Shown here piece by piece: positions 1 to 7,675 of a stretch of 64,000 nucleotides of DNA. Within the stretch, counting starts at the first letter, position 1. Every line of letters begins with the position of its first letter. The notes beneath the pieces were generated by a model, which saw only the letters and a program-made list of their open reading frames with translations, was not told the origin of the DNA and ran no database searches. A program made the position numbers and the translations under genes. This DNA is from Janthinobacterium rivuli (GTDB taxonomy: Bacteria > Pseudomonadota > Gammaproteobacteria > Burkholderiales > Burkholderiaceae_D). Location: NCBI RefSeq assembly GCF_029690045.1, contig NZ_CP121464.1, forward strand, positions 1,736,001 to 1,800,000, read 5' to 3'.

Positions 1-1
1 G

Positions 2-343
2 CACTTCCAGACAGCACTTTCACATCTGTCAAATCGAGAAAATCCTGACCTGAGAAATGTGATCAAAGAATCAATAACCGCACTTGAAGCAACCGCAAAA
101 GTTGTCGCAAGGAAGGATAACGCAACCCTTGGCGATGCGCTTGCTATTCTTGAAAAGCAAGGACGTGTGGATGCAACTCTAAAAAAAGGGTTTGGTGCGA
201 TCTATGGCTGGACAAATGGGCCGAGCGGTATTCGGCATGCAATGAGTGATAGTCCGCAGCAGATTGATCGTGAAGACGCAAAGTTATATTTGATCCTGTG
301 TAGTGCATTTTCCAACTATTTGGAGGCAGTATCTATTAAATAG
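2..343 (+). CDS. C-terminal part of an AbiJ-like (abortive-infection family) protein, cut by the window edge
   Basis: The frame is open from base 2 and stops at 343, giving about 113 residues without a certain start; a GTG at 59 is only an internal codon candidate. The order of motifs (IKESITALEA near the start, LGDALAILEKQG, GFGAIYGWTNGPSGIRHA, then an SAFSNYLEA end) matches what I recall of the C-terminal HEPN-like region of AbiJ-type and related proteins of defence islands. Such proteins are thought to act as RNase-type abortive effectors, but catalysis cannot be judged from this fragment. The stop overlaps the convergent integrase remnant. It lies outside the ssrA-bounded prophage, so it belongs to a neighbouring element on the left. 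The family call is moderate; the missing N-terminus would decide the subtype. Confidence 0.6.
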   Translation, partial: HFQTALSHLSNRENPDLRNVIKESITALEATAKVVARKDNATLGDALAILEKQGRVDATLKKGFGAIYGWTNGPSGIRHAMSDSPQQIDREDAKLYLILCSAFSNYLEAVSIK

Positions 344-497
344 CCCTTTTTTCGATATTTCCGAATATGGCTTCAGCTTTTGAGCCTGCCATGCGCTCTG
401 CATCCGGCATCCACCGGCCGTAGACGCGCGCGATCATCGTCCAGTCTTTGTGGCCCATTTGTTTGGCCACCCACATCGGATGCTCACCGGCCGACAG
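336..497 (-). pseudogene. C-terminal remnant of a tyrosine integrase
   Basis: The minus strand reads about 54 codons that align residue for residue with the last part of the intact integrase at 3063-4205. The stretches SAGEHPMWVAKQMGH and WTMIARVYGRWMPDA are shared, including the catalytic tyrosine region, and the frame ends at a TAA at 338-336. Homology stops abruptly near 497, where a 15-base tandem repeat begins. No N-terminus or first catalytic arginine is present, so it cannot be active. It is best read as the end of an integrase from an earlier element at the same ssrA site, truncated by recombination. Confidence 0.8.
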
Positions 498-529
498 AGA
501 GCACATAGAGGGTCAGAGCACATAGAGGG
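498..529. repeat. Tandem 15-base repeat at the integrase break point
   Basis: The 15-mer agagcacatagaggg occurs at 498-512 and again at 515-529, a 17-base period. It starts exactly where similarity to the intact integrase ends, so it may mark the recombination joint. Confidence 0.6.
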
Positions 530-793
530 GCAGGTCCGTCATTCGCACACGGCCTGAGCAGCTGATATTGTTGCTAGGGAAAACCGCCTGCGGCGCAAAA
601 GCTAGTCAGACGAATCGGAGAGGGTTGCGCTTGCAAGCGCAACCCGGTTTTGCGGCGCCGAGCTGCGCTCGCCGAAGTCCCGCAAAACCCCCGCGTCCGT
701 ACCGGACGCGGATGCGACACCCGCGTTCTGCATGCATGGAATAAATAAAAAGGGCCTCCCCGCCAAAACGGGGAAGCCCTTTTTATTTATTCG
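530..793. other. Non-coding region with consecutive stem-loops before the left attachment site
   Basis: I see no gene here. It contains three back-to-back inverted repeats: a perfect 24-base palindrome at 622-645, a 10-bp stem pairing 646-655 with 680-689 around a smaller internal hairpin, and a 9-bp stem pairing 691-699 with 703-711. The long palindrome at 740-791 follows. The density of perfect stems suggests a structured RNA or recombination/REP-like element, which is inference. Confidence 0.55.
740..791. terminator. Near-perfect 23-bp inverted repeat, bidirectional terminator-like
   Basis: Arms 740-762 and 769-791 pair with one mismatch around a 6-base loop. The GC core is flanked by AAATAAA and TTTATTT on both sides, so each strand would read stem plus U-rich tail. 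It abuts the attachment repeat at 794 and would isolate the prophage from its left neighbour. Confidence 0.75.
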
Positions 794-823
794 GTGGTGG
801 AGACGGCGGGAATCGAACCCGCG
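794..823. repeat. attL: Left attachment site (attL core), copy of the ssrA 3' end
   Basis: Thirty bases are identical to 38195-38224, the end of the tmRNA gene including its T-arm and the CCA-encoding terminus. Identity stops after gcg at 823. No tmRNA or tRNA body follows, so this is a duplicated integration core and not an RNA gene. Confidence 0.88.
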
Positions 824-876
824 ACAATCGTAGATTCTATGCGGGTTGTCGGCAGTTAGCTGCCTAATTGTCGTCG

Positions 877-1614
877 TTAGAGTCCTGCGTCGCGAATTAG
901 TTTCAGCACAGTTGCAAACGGCTCGTCAGTGTTTCCTTTACCTTTTAGGAAAAACTGTGGTACTTCAGGGTGCAGTGGGAAAGCAAGATCGAAGTTGACT
1001 CTGTCAAATATTTCTTGAGGAGTCACGCGTCCATCATGATGCAAACTTAACAGGTCAAGATATGATCTTTCAAGCTGCTGATATCTTGCATAGCGAGCTT
1101 CTTGGGCAGCCTGCCGATTTATTTTTATTATTTGTTCAGTTTGCCTTGCTCTTGCCTCGTAGTCGTCCAAAACTATATCCCAGTTTGCAAGAAGATATCC
1201 AAATTTATCTAAAGTGTAATAATCCCAAATGTCCTCATCTATTGGATTTATTAATAAATTCTTTCCTTCCGCATCTTTCGGAAATCTATTACCTTTATTT
1301 AGATTGCAAAGACCGCAAATCCAAATGAAATTTTCCCATAACATTGCAGAGTGAGGATATGTGTCTTTTGGCTTAAAATGATCTACTTGTGAAGCCTCGC
1401 TGCCGCCACAAAACATACATCGCTCTCCCTTTCCTGCCAACTGGCCAAGGGTCGCCACCACTGACTCCTCAAACCATTTTGTCTGCCTAGAAGCAGTATA
1501 AATTTTATCTGCCGTTACTGCAGGAGTAGCCGACGCAAGGATAAGTTTTGTTTTACTAATTAGTTTTTTCGAATGCTTATCTTCTAGTAATGGTCGCAAG
1601 GGAAAATTACGCAT
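877..1614 (-). CDS. ptuB: Septu-type HNH endonuclease PtuB
   Basis: A 245-residue protein with a zinc-type HNH core: Cys66-x2-Cys69, Asp78-His79 (VDHFKPK), then Cys100-x2-Cys103 followed by N-x-N-K-G-N. This layout is that of the PtuB/TIGR02646 nuclease family, the effector of the two-gene Septu anti-phage system, which degrades nucleic acid when released or activated by the ATPase PtuA. Its ATG overlaps the stop of the upstream ATPase gene by one base (TAATG), so the pair is translationally coupled. The gene sits between attL and the integrase, a common place for defence cargo. The assignment rests on motifs and gene pairing; a retron-associated nuclease of the same family is the main alternative, but no reverse transcriptase is nearby. 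Confidence 0.82.
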   Translation of the reverse strand: MRNFPLRPLLEDKHSKKLISKTKLILASATPAVTADKIYTASRQTKWFEESVVATLGQLAGKGERCMFCGGSEASQVDHFKPKDTYPHSAMLWENFIWICGLCNLNKGNRFPKDAEGKNLLINPIDEDIWDYYTLDKFGYLLANWDIVLDDYEARARQTEQIIKINRQAAQEARYARYQQLERSYLDLLSLHHDGRVTPQEIFDRVNFDLAFPLHPEVPQFFLKGKGNTDEPFATVLKLIRDAGL

Positions 1615-2948
1615 TATGCTTCAAGCTCCGGCGTAGGCTCCAACGCTATTTCCAGTTGACTTTTGAGATTTGTAAGTTCAATTTCTTCGGATTGTGGCAA
1701 TGTGCCAGTTGCTTTTTTCTTTGACGTAAGTTTTTTCCAGCGTTCAATCTGTTGATTGGCCCAAGATGATCGGGTAGAGTCCAGACCAAAGGCTGTTCCG
1801 AGTAAGGTTTTCTCGGCACGTCCCCAACGTATCTTTTCATGTTCGTCATCTGATAGCCTTCTAGGTTCACGTGAGGTATCAGTCAAGGAAGGCAGGACAA
1901 AAATGCCATTGCTGTCAGCAGCTTGGGCTACAAGCGGACTATGAGTGGTAACTAGGAACTGCATTTTTGGAAAATGCTCTTTCAGCCAATACGGTATATC
2001 TCGCTGCCAAGATGGATGCAAATGTGCTTCGATTTCGTCGATTAATACGACTCCTGGTCGATCTACATAAATCGAGCCATCTGGACGATTTTTGAATAAA
2101 CCATCGTATCCATAGACATCGTATAGGCCATGAACGATATCCAAAATTGTCGCATAGACACTCCGGCATCCATCACTGATATCCCTCATGGGAAGCTCCA
2201 TGCCACGGGAATCTTTCACGAATACATGATCAACAGTGATGCGGTCGATTTTCATTCCGTAAGGAAGCAATCCGTCGCCAAGCAGTTCTTTAACGGACGC
2301 AAGGAGCTTTTCCAAGGCTGGTTGAGAGCTTTCTAATGTCCGAGAGTGATTGGTTTTTAACCAATCTTCACTTTCGCTCAACGCTGCGTCCTCGCGAAAT
2401 AATGTTACAAATCTGCCAACCGGTCCTCGATCTGCGGCATATCGCATTGACTCTGATGAGTTGCCAGAAAGGCGCCGCATAGGCCCGTAACCAGCAGAGA
2501 ACCAACCTGACGCATTGCGATTCCACAGGCCTCGATTTGCAGGCACTCGACTACCCTTGAGATTGCGGTTTTCGATTGGTTTCAGTGAGGCATATGCATT
2601 GGTTTCAGGATTCTCTACTGAGATTCTCACTCCCGCTTCAAACGAGGCTGCGAGGCTACCTCTGCTCCCTTTACTAGTATCCAGAACTTGGTCGCGGTTG
2701 ATGAGGATTGTCGTCTCTGCCTTTTTCTCCCCATGAGATATCCATCCGTGTCCCGGACCAATCAATTGCCTACCATCGTCAGGTCCGAGGAGCGCAAGTG
2801 CGATTGCTTTCAATAACGTCGATTTTCCAGAAGAGTTGCCGCCCAAAAAAACTGTCCACCCCGCATATGAATCGTCATGACGCTTGAAGTCGAAATTGAG
2901 TTTGCCAAACGACCTCACATTTTCTAGTTCGAGTGTTGTGACGTACAT
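1614..2948 (-). CDS. ptuA: Septu-type SMC/OLD-like ATPase PtuA
   Basis: A 444-residue ABC/SMC-like ATPase. Walker A is GGNSSGKST (36-44), the ABC signature region is ISDG (257-260), Walker B is VLIDE (301-305) and the switch histidine lies in TTHSP (334-338). All nucleotide-binding motifs look intact, so ATP binding and dimerisation are expected. The N-terminus follows the family form, with a LxLENVRSFG strand before Walker A. In Septu systems this protein senses infection and controls its partner HNH nuclease, here the next gene. A GGAG ribosome binding site lies about seven bases before the ATG. The coding sequence is visibly less GC-rich than the phage backbone, consistent with horizontal transfer as cargo. 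Confidence 0.82.
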   Translation of the reverse strand: MYVTTLELENVRSFGKLNFDFKRHDDSYAGWTVFLGGNSSGKSTLLKAIALALLGPDDGRQLIGPGHGWISHGEKKAETTILINRDQVLDTSKGSRGSLAASFEAGVRISVENPETNAYASLKPIENRNLKGSRVPANRGLWNRNASGWFSAGYGPMRRLSGNSSESMRYAADRGPVGRFVTLFREDAALSESEDWLKTNHSRTLESSQPALEKLLASVKELLGDGLLPYGMKIDRITVDHVFVKDSRGMELPMRDISDGCRSVYATILDIVHGLYDVYGYDGLFKNRPDGSIYVDRPGVVLIDEIEAHLHPSWQRDIPYWLKEHFPKMQFLVTTHSPLVAQAADSNGIFVLPSLTDTSREPRRLSDDEHEKIRWGRAEKTLLGTAFGLDSTRSSWANQQIERWKKLTSKKKATGTLPQSEEIELTNLKSQLEIALEPTPELEA

Positions 2949-3062
2949 AGTTGCTCCGGATGAATTATTTTGAAAGATGTAGCGTAACCTAGAGAAATGA
3001 TCTTGCCAACCAGTGAATCGACCAATTTTGACATACTTAACGTGGACTAATTATGAATTTAA

Positions 3063-4205
3063 TCACCCAAACAGGTGCTCGGCCTTGCTTCCTGCGCATT
3101 GATCCGCATCAGGCATCCAGCGACCATATACTCGTGCAATCATCGTCCAGTCTGCATGCCCCATCTGCTTTGCCACCCACATTGGGTGTTCGCCGGCCGA
3201 TAGCATCATGCTTGCATAGGTATGTCGTGTCTGATAGGGGTTGCGATACCGCACGCCAGCACTGAGCAGAACTCCTGTCCATAAAGTCTTACGGATCGGC
3301 TGGTCGCCCTCCCAGCGGCGTTCCAAGCGCGGATTTTGAAAGACCTCCTCACCCTTCGCCCAGGTGAATGCCTTTTGTTCCTGCAGCGCATGCATGGCGC
3401 GTTCCAAAAGCTTGACCTCGCGGCGGCCTGCATTTGTTTTCGTGCTCTCTGCCGCTTTGGAGTGCTGGGTGAGGGCGCGCGTCACCATTACAACACCACG
3501 CACGAAGTCCACGTCGGCCCAGTCCAGTGCCACCAGCTCGGACGTGCGCAAGCCTGTCCAAAACGCAAACTGCAACAGGTTGCGGCCCTGTCCAGTTGCG
3601 TGCGTGTCAATAGCGGCTTGTTCTTCCTTCGTGAACGGGTCGATATCGTCCTTCGACTGCGGTGCCTCGACCTTGGAATAGCACCAGCGCGCCAGCGGAT
3701 TGACCTCGATCAGCTCGTCCTCTATCGCGTCGTCCAGCGCCTTGCGCAGCACGCTCTGGATGTTCGCCATGGTCTTGTTAGTCGCGTTCATGGGCTCCAG
3801 CTTCGCCCGCACGTCCTTCTTGCGCAGCGCCGACAGCATGATCGTACCGAACCAGGGGATCAGCTGGCCAACGACGATCTTGCGATAGCCGTTGTATGTG
3901 CTGGCCTTGAGGTGCTTTTTCTGCCTGTCCAGCCACTTGTCCAGAAACGCTTCGACGGTCTGGACATCGCCCACCTGGTCGGCAAACTTGACCGCATTGG
4001 ACGATTGCGGGAAGGTGGCCGTGTAGTCAAAGCTGTTGGTGGCAATCGCGTGCAGGATCGCCGCCCGGTGGTTCTCGGCCCGTTTCAGATTAGCGGAGGT
4101 GGGCTTGAGCGCGATCCTTTCCCTGCACCTGGTGCCGCGATACATGAAGGTGATTTCGATGCTGCTTTCCGATGCAGCTTTAACCCCTCGCCCGTCTCTA
4201 CCCAT
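3063..4205 (-). CDS. int: Prophage tyrosine-recombinase integrase
   Basis: A 380-residue site-specific recombinase with an N-terminal arm-binding domain, a core-binding domain (about 80-175) and a catalytic domain. Arg220 (GLRTSELVALDWAD), Arg327-His328 (QTRHTYASM), His350 (MGH) and nucleophile Tyr360 (ARVYGRW) are all present, so it should be active. It is expected to recombine phage attP with the ssrA 3' end; the duplicated core lies at 794-823 and 38195-38224. The ATG at 4205 has an AGGA about nine bases upstream. The excisionase-like ORF runs 121 bases into the start of this gene in another frame. A second, truncated integrase of the same type lies at 336-497. Confidence 0.95.
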   Translation of the reverse strand: MGRDGRGVKAASESSIEITFMYRGTRCRERIALKPTSANLKRAENHRAAILHAIATNSFDYTATFPQSSNAVKFADQVGDVQTVEAFLDKWLDRQKKHLKASTYNGYRKIVVGQLIPWFGTIMLSALRKKDVRAKLEPMNATNKTMANIQSVLRKALDDAIEDELIEVNPLARWCYSKVEAPQSKDDIDPFTKEEQAAIDTHATGQGRNLLQFAFWTGLRTSELVALDWADVDFVRGVVMVTRALTQHSKAAESTKTNAGRREVKLLERAMHALQEQKAFTWAKGEEVFQNPRLERRWEGDQPIRKTLWTGVLLSAGVRYRNPYQTRHTYASMMLSAGEHPMWVAKQMGHADWTMIARVYGRWMPDADQCAGSKAEHLFG

Positions 4206-4363
4206 GATTCATATCCTTTTACGTCAATTAAAATTCGATTGTCTGGCGCTTTAATCCAGACGGCGTCTTGCGGCCAGATCCCGTCCCGGATCTTTGTTCT
4301 GATCGCGTCAGGCGTGTAGCCTGATTCGCTGGAAAACTTCGGTATGGTCATGTAGCGAAGCAT
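4085..4363 (-). CDS. xis: Excisionase-like protein overlapping the integrase start
   Basis: A 92-residue protein starting MLRYMTIPKFSSESGYTPD, with an MerR/winged-helix-like first half (about 1-60) and the motif RILIDVKGYESWVETG. Small proteins of this form precede integrases in many P2-like prophages and are annotated as excisionase-like; they would bend DNA at the attachment arms and set the direction of recombination. The C-terminal third is a polar, Ser/Pro-rich tail written over the first 40 integrase codons in another frame. The start lies inside the upstream small gene (4348-4539), so expression is probably coupled. The function is inferred from position and fold resemblance. Confidence 0.72.
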   Translation of the reverse strand: MLRYMTIPKFSSESGYTPDAIRTKIRDGIWPQDAVWIKAPDNRILIDVKGYESWVETGEGLKLHRKAASKSPSCIAAPGAGKGSRSSPPPLI

Positions 4364-4539
4364 TTCTTTTTCCCATTCTTGAAATCGGTTTGTACCGCCA
4401 AAGCAAACGCTTCGGCCTCCGTGTATTGCTGCACCTCAGCGCCAGGCTTGCGGTAATCGCGCAGTCGGCAAAATTCGGTGTACTGGTCCATCTTTTTAGT
4501 TTGTGGTTCGCTTTGTTGACTGGATAGCTTGTGGGTCAC
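4348..4539 (-). CDS. Small phage protein of unknown function (63 aa)
   Basis: It starts with a GTG that overlaps the stop of the methyltransferase gene (GTGA) and ends inside the start region of the excisionase-like gene, so it is one link in a tightly coupled chain. A GGAG lies about eight bases before the start. The product is hydrophilic with no cysteine motif or membrane segment. I do not recognise it; gene packing is the evidence that it is real. Confidence 0.55.
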   Translation of the reverse strand: MTHKLSSQQSEPQTKKMDQYTEFCRLRDYRKPGAEVQQYTEAEAFALAVQTDFKNGKKKCFAT

Positions 4540-5444
4540 GTCGTCTCCATTACCGATTCGATAAAGATGCGCGCTTGCTCCGCGTTGATCGCGTTGCCGT
4601 AGGCGCGCAGGCGTCCCACTCGGGCGGGAGCCCCATGAGCCAGCGGGAATGTGCTGGGTTCAACTGGCCGCCACCTTCCATCCCGGCATGTAAGCCAGTC
4701 AGCAGATCGCCAGAGGCCGTTAACCGGGCCGGGGAGTCCATCGCCAGCATCGCAAAGTCGTTCAGATTGGAGCCGTGCCGTGTCTCTCCCATTGCCCGAC
4801 AGGCCTGGCCTCCACCCGTCGAGTCGCTTGCCTGTGGCGTTGGCCAGCCCGCCAGATAGGCCTGGCGCGGTAGCTGGTCGACCCGGTCCTTGCCGTCTCG
4901 CTGGGCTACCATGCCGGGCGTATCCTTGTGGTCCCGTGTCGTTGGTGTAACCCACCCAGTAGGTGCGGTCGCGGATGTGCGGCGCGCCGATGCTCGCAGA
5001 CGGGAACGCGACCGCCCCGAAGGTGTAACCCAAGGCTTCCAAGTCATCTTGTACAAGGTCGATCCAAGCATCGACGTCCTTGCCTGCAACCTGTTCTCCA
5101 AAGACTGCTGCAGGGCGCGACTCGCTGATAAGGTGCTGGAAGGCTGGCCACAGGTGCCGCTGGTCATCAAACCCAGTTCCTTTGCCTGCCGAGCTGAAAG
5201 GCTGGCACGGGCAACTGCCTGTCCAGACTGGTCGCGCGTCGTCCCATCCTGCGCGACGAAGAGCATAGGACCAAACTCCAACGCCAGCGAAAAAGTGGCA
5301 TTGCGTGTAGCCGACGAGCTCGTCGGGACAAATATCTTCGATCGATCGTTCATCAACAATTCCCGGCGCTATGTGGCCGGCCTTTATCAGGTTGCGCAGC
5401 CAAGCGGCTGCGTATGGGTCAATTTCGTTGTAAAAAGCGCTCAC
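4536..5444 (-). CDS. Phage DNA (cytosine-5) methyltransferase, Dcm family
   Basis: A 302-residue C5-cytosine methyltransferase. Motif I is [17 protein letters not shown] (51-67), the catalytic Pro-Cys is GSCPCQPFS with Cys80, motif VI appears as FGEQV in place of the usual ENV, motif VIII is RDRTYWVG, and the end [14 protein letters not shown] is motif IX/X. The variable target-recognition part is short and Gly/Arg-rich. The GTG at 5444 was chosen because it follows a GAGG, stands just after the upstream stop and gives the familiar [15 protein letters not shown] beginning; the longer frame to 5576 overlaps the previous gene. It probably protects phage DNA from host restriction. A long +1 frame inside it (4550-5359) is listed separately. 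Confidence 0.9.
   Translation of the reverse strand: MSAFYNEIDPYAAAWLRNLIKAGHIAPGIVDERSIEDICPDELVGYTQCHFFAGVGVWSYALRRAGWDDARPVWTGSCPCQPFSSAGKGTGFDDQRHLWPAFQHLISESRPAAVFGEQVAGKDVDAWIDLVQDDLEALGYTFGAVAFPSASIGAPHIRDRTYWVGYTNDTGPQGYARHGSPARRQGPGRPATAPGLSGGLANATGKRLDGWRPGLSGNGRDTARLQSERLCDAGDGLPGPVNGLWRSADWLTCRDGRWRPVEPSTFPLAHGAPARVGRLRAYGNAINAEQARIFIESVMETT
4550..5359 (-). CDS. Long second reading frame nested in the methyltransferase gene; possible overprinted phage protein
   Basis: On the same strand, one base out of phase with the methyltransferase, 269 codons stay open. The translation contains stretches I recall from annotated phage proteins: a region near [19 protein letters not shown], two WPTP/WVTP-type repeats, and an end region [18 protein letters not shown]. 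Such sequences are often annotated beside phage methyltransferases. It could be a true overlapping gene or simply a conserved shadow of conserved methyltransferase codons in high-GC DNA, where long shadow ORFs are common. No convincing ribosome binding site decides this. Confidence 0.3.
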   Translation of the reverse strand: MLMNDRSKIFVPTSSSATRNATFSLALEFGPMLFVAQDGTTRDQSGQAVARASLSARQAKELGLMTSGTCGQPSSTLSASRALQQSLENRLQARTSMLGSTLYKMTWKPWVTPSGRSRSRLRASARRTSATAPTGWVTPTTRDHKDTPGMVAQRDGKDRVDQLPRQAYLAGWPTPQASDSTGGGQACRAMGETRHGSNLNDFAMLAMDSPARLTASGDLLTGLHAGMEGGGQLNPAHSRWLMGLPPEWDACAPTATRSTRSKRASLSNR

Positions 5445-5454
5445 CGGGATAGCC

Positions 5455-5694
5455 TCAGCTTGCGAGTTCCGCACCCGGCGCGGCAGCGCTTGCAGACTGC
5501 AGCGCAGCCAGCGGCACCGCACGGAACATGCCCAGCCACTGATGATCCAGCTCCACCCAAGCGTGCAGCTCGCCATTGCCCACGTCGCGGCGCAGGTCGT
5601 TGACGGTGCCGGCTTGGTAGCCTTCGTCGGTATCGAAGGTCACGCGGTCGCCCAGGGCGATTTGCCGCGGTGAATTGGTCGAGGTGTTCAGCAT
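5455..5694 (-). CDS. Small phage protein of the early operon (79 aa)
   Basis: The ATG at 5694 follows a GGAG and overlaps the stop of the upstream 50-aa gene (ATGCTGA). The product is compact, with a beta-rich middle (IALGDRVTFDTDEGYQAGTV, then a WVELDHQWLGMFRAVPL stretch) resembling a small barrel or SH3-like domain, which is only an impression. It precedes the methyltransferase in the operon. The function is not recognised. Confidence 0.65.
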   Translation of the reverse strand: MLNTSTNSPRQIALGDRVTFDTDEGYQAGTVNDLRRDVGNGELHAWVELDHQWLGMFRAVPLAALQSASAAAPGAELAS

Positions 5695-5840
5695 TGCGGT
5701 GCTCCTTTCAGTTTGGCGGTAACGCCGCACACGCCGAAGTGGTCGAGGGCGGCCTGGATCGCGTCGCCGCTGGAAGCGGCAATCGCGGCGTATTCAAAGC
5801 GTTCTGTTTGCGTGCGAACGATCACGGCATAGGTGCTCAT
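5688..5840 (-). CDS. Small phage protein (50 aa) downstream of replication gene A
   Basis: Reading from the ATG at 5840 gives MSTYAVIVRTQTERFEYAAI, continuing to a TGA at 5690-5688. Its start overlaps the gpA stop (ATGA) and its end overlaps the next start (ATGCTGA), so it is embedded in a chain of coupled genes. The form (VIVRT, a run of small residues, then FGVCGVTA) recurs next to gene A in P2-like prophages as far as I recall. The role is unknown. Confidence 0.7.
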   Translation of the reverse strand: MSTYAVIVRTQTERFEYAAIAASSGDAIQAALDHFGVCGVTAKLKGAPQC

Positions 5841-7675
5841 GTGCCATTTCCTTCTTGGGGTGAGTTGTCAGGGACGATCAGCCGGGGATATGGGCAGGCG
5901 TTGACGGCCGCCCAGGCTGCAATCAGCGCTCTTTTTGCCTCGTCGGGCAGATCGGGCACGGGTGCCGCCGGCGGCATGGCCGGGGCAGGGCGGTCGGGGT
6001 GCGTACAGTTATTTACACGAGTCCGAGGAACGGCAACCCCAACAGCCACCCCGCGCCCGCTTGTGGCCTGTACCGGCGTCCACGTATGGCGCACGGACTT
6101 GAAGACCACGCCAATGAGGTTGCTGCAGCGCACGCCGTAGGGCGTGGTGCGCAGCGTTTCGCCGTAGCGGCCGATGACGGTTTTTTCGTCCTTGGCCAGC
6201 GTGACGACCAATTCCTTGCGCGGCACCAGGGCGCCGCCCTGGGCGCGCAGGTATTCGGCCCAGCAGGCGCGCTTTTCGCCGTCGATCTTTTGCACGGCGT
6301 TCCAGGCGCGGCGCATGGCGGCCGGGGCTTCGTTGAGCATGCTTTCCTCGATGCGGCGCAGTTCGCGCCACACGGTGACGGGCGCGCCGCCCCATTGCTG
6401 GAATTGGCGGATGCCCCAGCACGCGGCCCAGGACTCGACGCGCGCCGATGGCGTCAGCTCGACATCGCCTTCGGTGTCGGCCGTGACGACATAACCTTCT
6501 TTCGTCTTGTGCTCGGCCACGCCGTCGATGTTCTTGGCCACGTACTTGGCGATGTAGCCGGCGGCGCTGCCCTTGGCCCAGTCGATGCGTTTCACGTCCA
6601 GGCGGCGCGCGAAGGCGCCCGGTTCGCCACGGTCCACGCGCCAGGCGTAGCGCTTCATGATGCGGATGGCGCGGCCCGCCACGTCCTGCAGGTGGGCCGT
6701 CTTGTATTTCGCGGTCGGGCGCACGAACAGCAGCAAATGCCAATGCGGGCAGCCGTCGTGATGCGGCTCGGCGATGCGAAAGCCGTACAGGCCGATGCCA
6801 CGGCGCGCCAGCGCGGAGCGGCACAGCGACGTCATCTTGCCCAAGTACGCATTCGCCTCGCGCGGCGTGGAGCCGTCGAACTTGTCGTTTGGCTTGCCGC
6901 TGTGCTGCATGGCGTGGAAGCGCGATGGGCATGTCCAGGTGATAAAGATGCCTTGGTCGCCGCATTCACGGGCGATCTGTTCAAAGCCGTTGATGCGCAA
7001 CATCAACTCGCCGCGCCGGATGGCCTTGTTCGCTGTCGTTTTCTCGGCCAGCTCGGCGATGCTGAATTGCTGGCCGTTCTCGTTTTGCACCAGGGTGGCC
7101 GCCAGCGCCGCCGCGTTGCGGCGGTTTTGCGCCAAGCGTGACAGCACCGCGTCATTGCTGGCGTAGGGTTCGCCGCGATAGTTGACGTAGCCCAGGCGGA
7201 TATTGCCGGCCTCGAAAGCGCGCTTGACGCGCTTGCGCAGTTGGCGGCGCCACCAACGGGCATCCACCAGGCGGGCGATGGTCTCGGTCATCGTGTCGAA
7301 CTCGGGCAGCTCGATGCCATACGAGGCGCATTCGTCTTCCATGATCTGCAGGGCGTGCGTGTTGGACACGGCCATCCACAGCATTTTGGTGACGCCGGCC
7401 GCTGCGCGCTCGGCGGTGGCTACGATGTCGGCATCGCTCTGCGACAGGTCGACGCCGGCCGGCACGTACTGTTCGGCAAACTCGCGCACAAAGCTGGTGG
7501 CGATGGATTCATAGACTTTGTACCAGGACGACCAGACCATTTTTGCCATGGCGGCCGTGATGACGCGGTTGCGCCATTTGAACGGGATACGGGCCAGCTC
7601 GGGCGCGAACTGAGCGGATCGCAAGAAGGCTTCGTGACGCTGGGCGTCAGGCAGCAGGATTTGTTTAGATTGCAT
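5837..7675 (-). CDS. A: Replication initiator, P2 gpA-like HUH endonuclease
   Basis: A 612-residue rolling-circle initiator of the phage P2 gpA family. The metal-binding HUH motif is HWH at 311-313 (EPHHDGCPHWHLLLF), and the two catalytic tyrosines are Tyr374 and Tyr378 in GYIAKYVAKN, the spacing typical of gpA and phiX174 A proteins. It should nick the phage origin, stay linked to the 5' end through tyrosine and start rolling-circle replication; in P2 the origin lies within gene A itself. The start at 7675 overlaps the end of the upstream gene by 11 bases. It is the largest member of the minus-strand early operon running from 9545 to the integrase. Confidence 0.95.
   Translation of the reverse strand: MQSKQILLPDAQRHEAFLRSAQFAPELARIPFKWRNRVITAAMAKMVWSSWYKVYESIATSFVREFAEQYVPAGVDLSQSDADIVATAERAAAGVTKMLWMAVSNTHALQIMEDECASYGIELPEFDTMTETIARLVDARWWRRQLRKRVKRAFEAGNIRLGYVNYRGEPYASNDAVLSRLAQNRRNAAALAATLVQNENGQQFSIAELAEKTTANKAIRRGELMLRINGFEQIARECGDQGIFITWTCPSRFHAMQHSGKPNDKFDGSTPREANAYLGKMTSLCRSALARRGIGLYGFRIAEPHHDGCPHWHLLLFVRPTAKYKTAHLQDVAGRAIRIMKRYAWRVDRGEPGAFARRLDVKRIDWAKGSAAGYIAKYVAKNIDGVAEHKTKEGYVVTADTEGDVELTPSARVESWAACWGIRQFQQWGGAPVTVWRELRRIEESMLNEAPAAMRRAWNAVQKIDGEKRACWAEYLRAQGGALVPRKELVVTLAKDEKTVIGRYGETLRTTPYGVRCSNLIGVVFKSVRHTWTPVQATSGRGVAVGVAVPRTRVNNCTHPDRPAPAMPPAAPVPDLPDEAKRALIAAWAAVNACPYPRLIVPDNSPQEGNGT

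Noticed and set aside
794-870. A possible tRNA gene (T-arm-like sequence on the minus strand)
   Set aside because: Only 30 bases match the tmRNA 3' end; no acceptor, D or anticodon arms follow. It is the duplicated attachment core.
5999-7141. A 380-codon plus-strand ORF and similar long ORFs opposite phage genes
   Set aside because: Antisense shadows of gene A and other GC-rich genes; biased toward Gly, Arg, His and Val without motifs.
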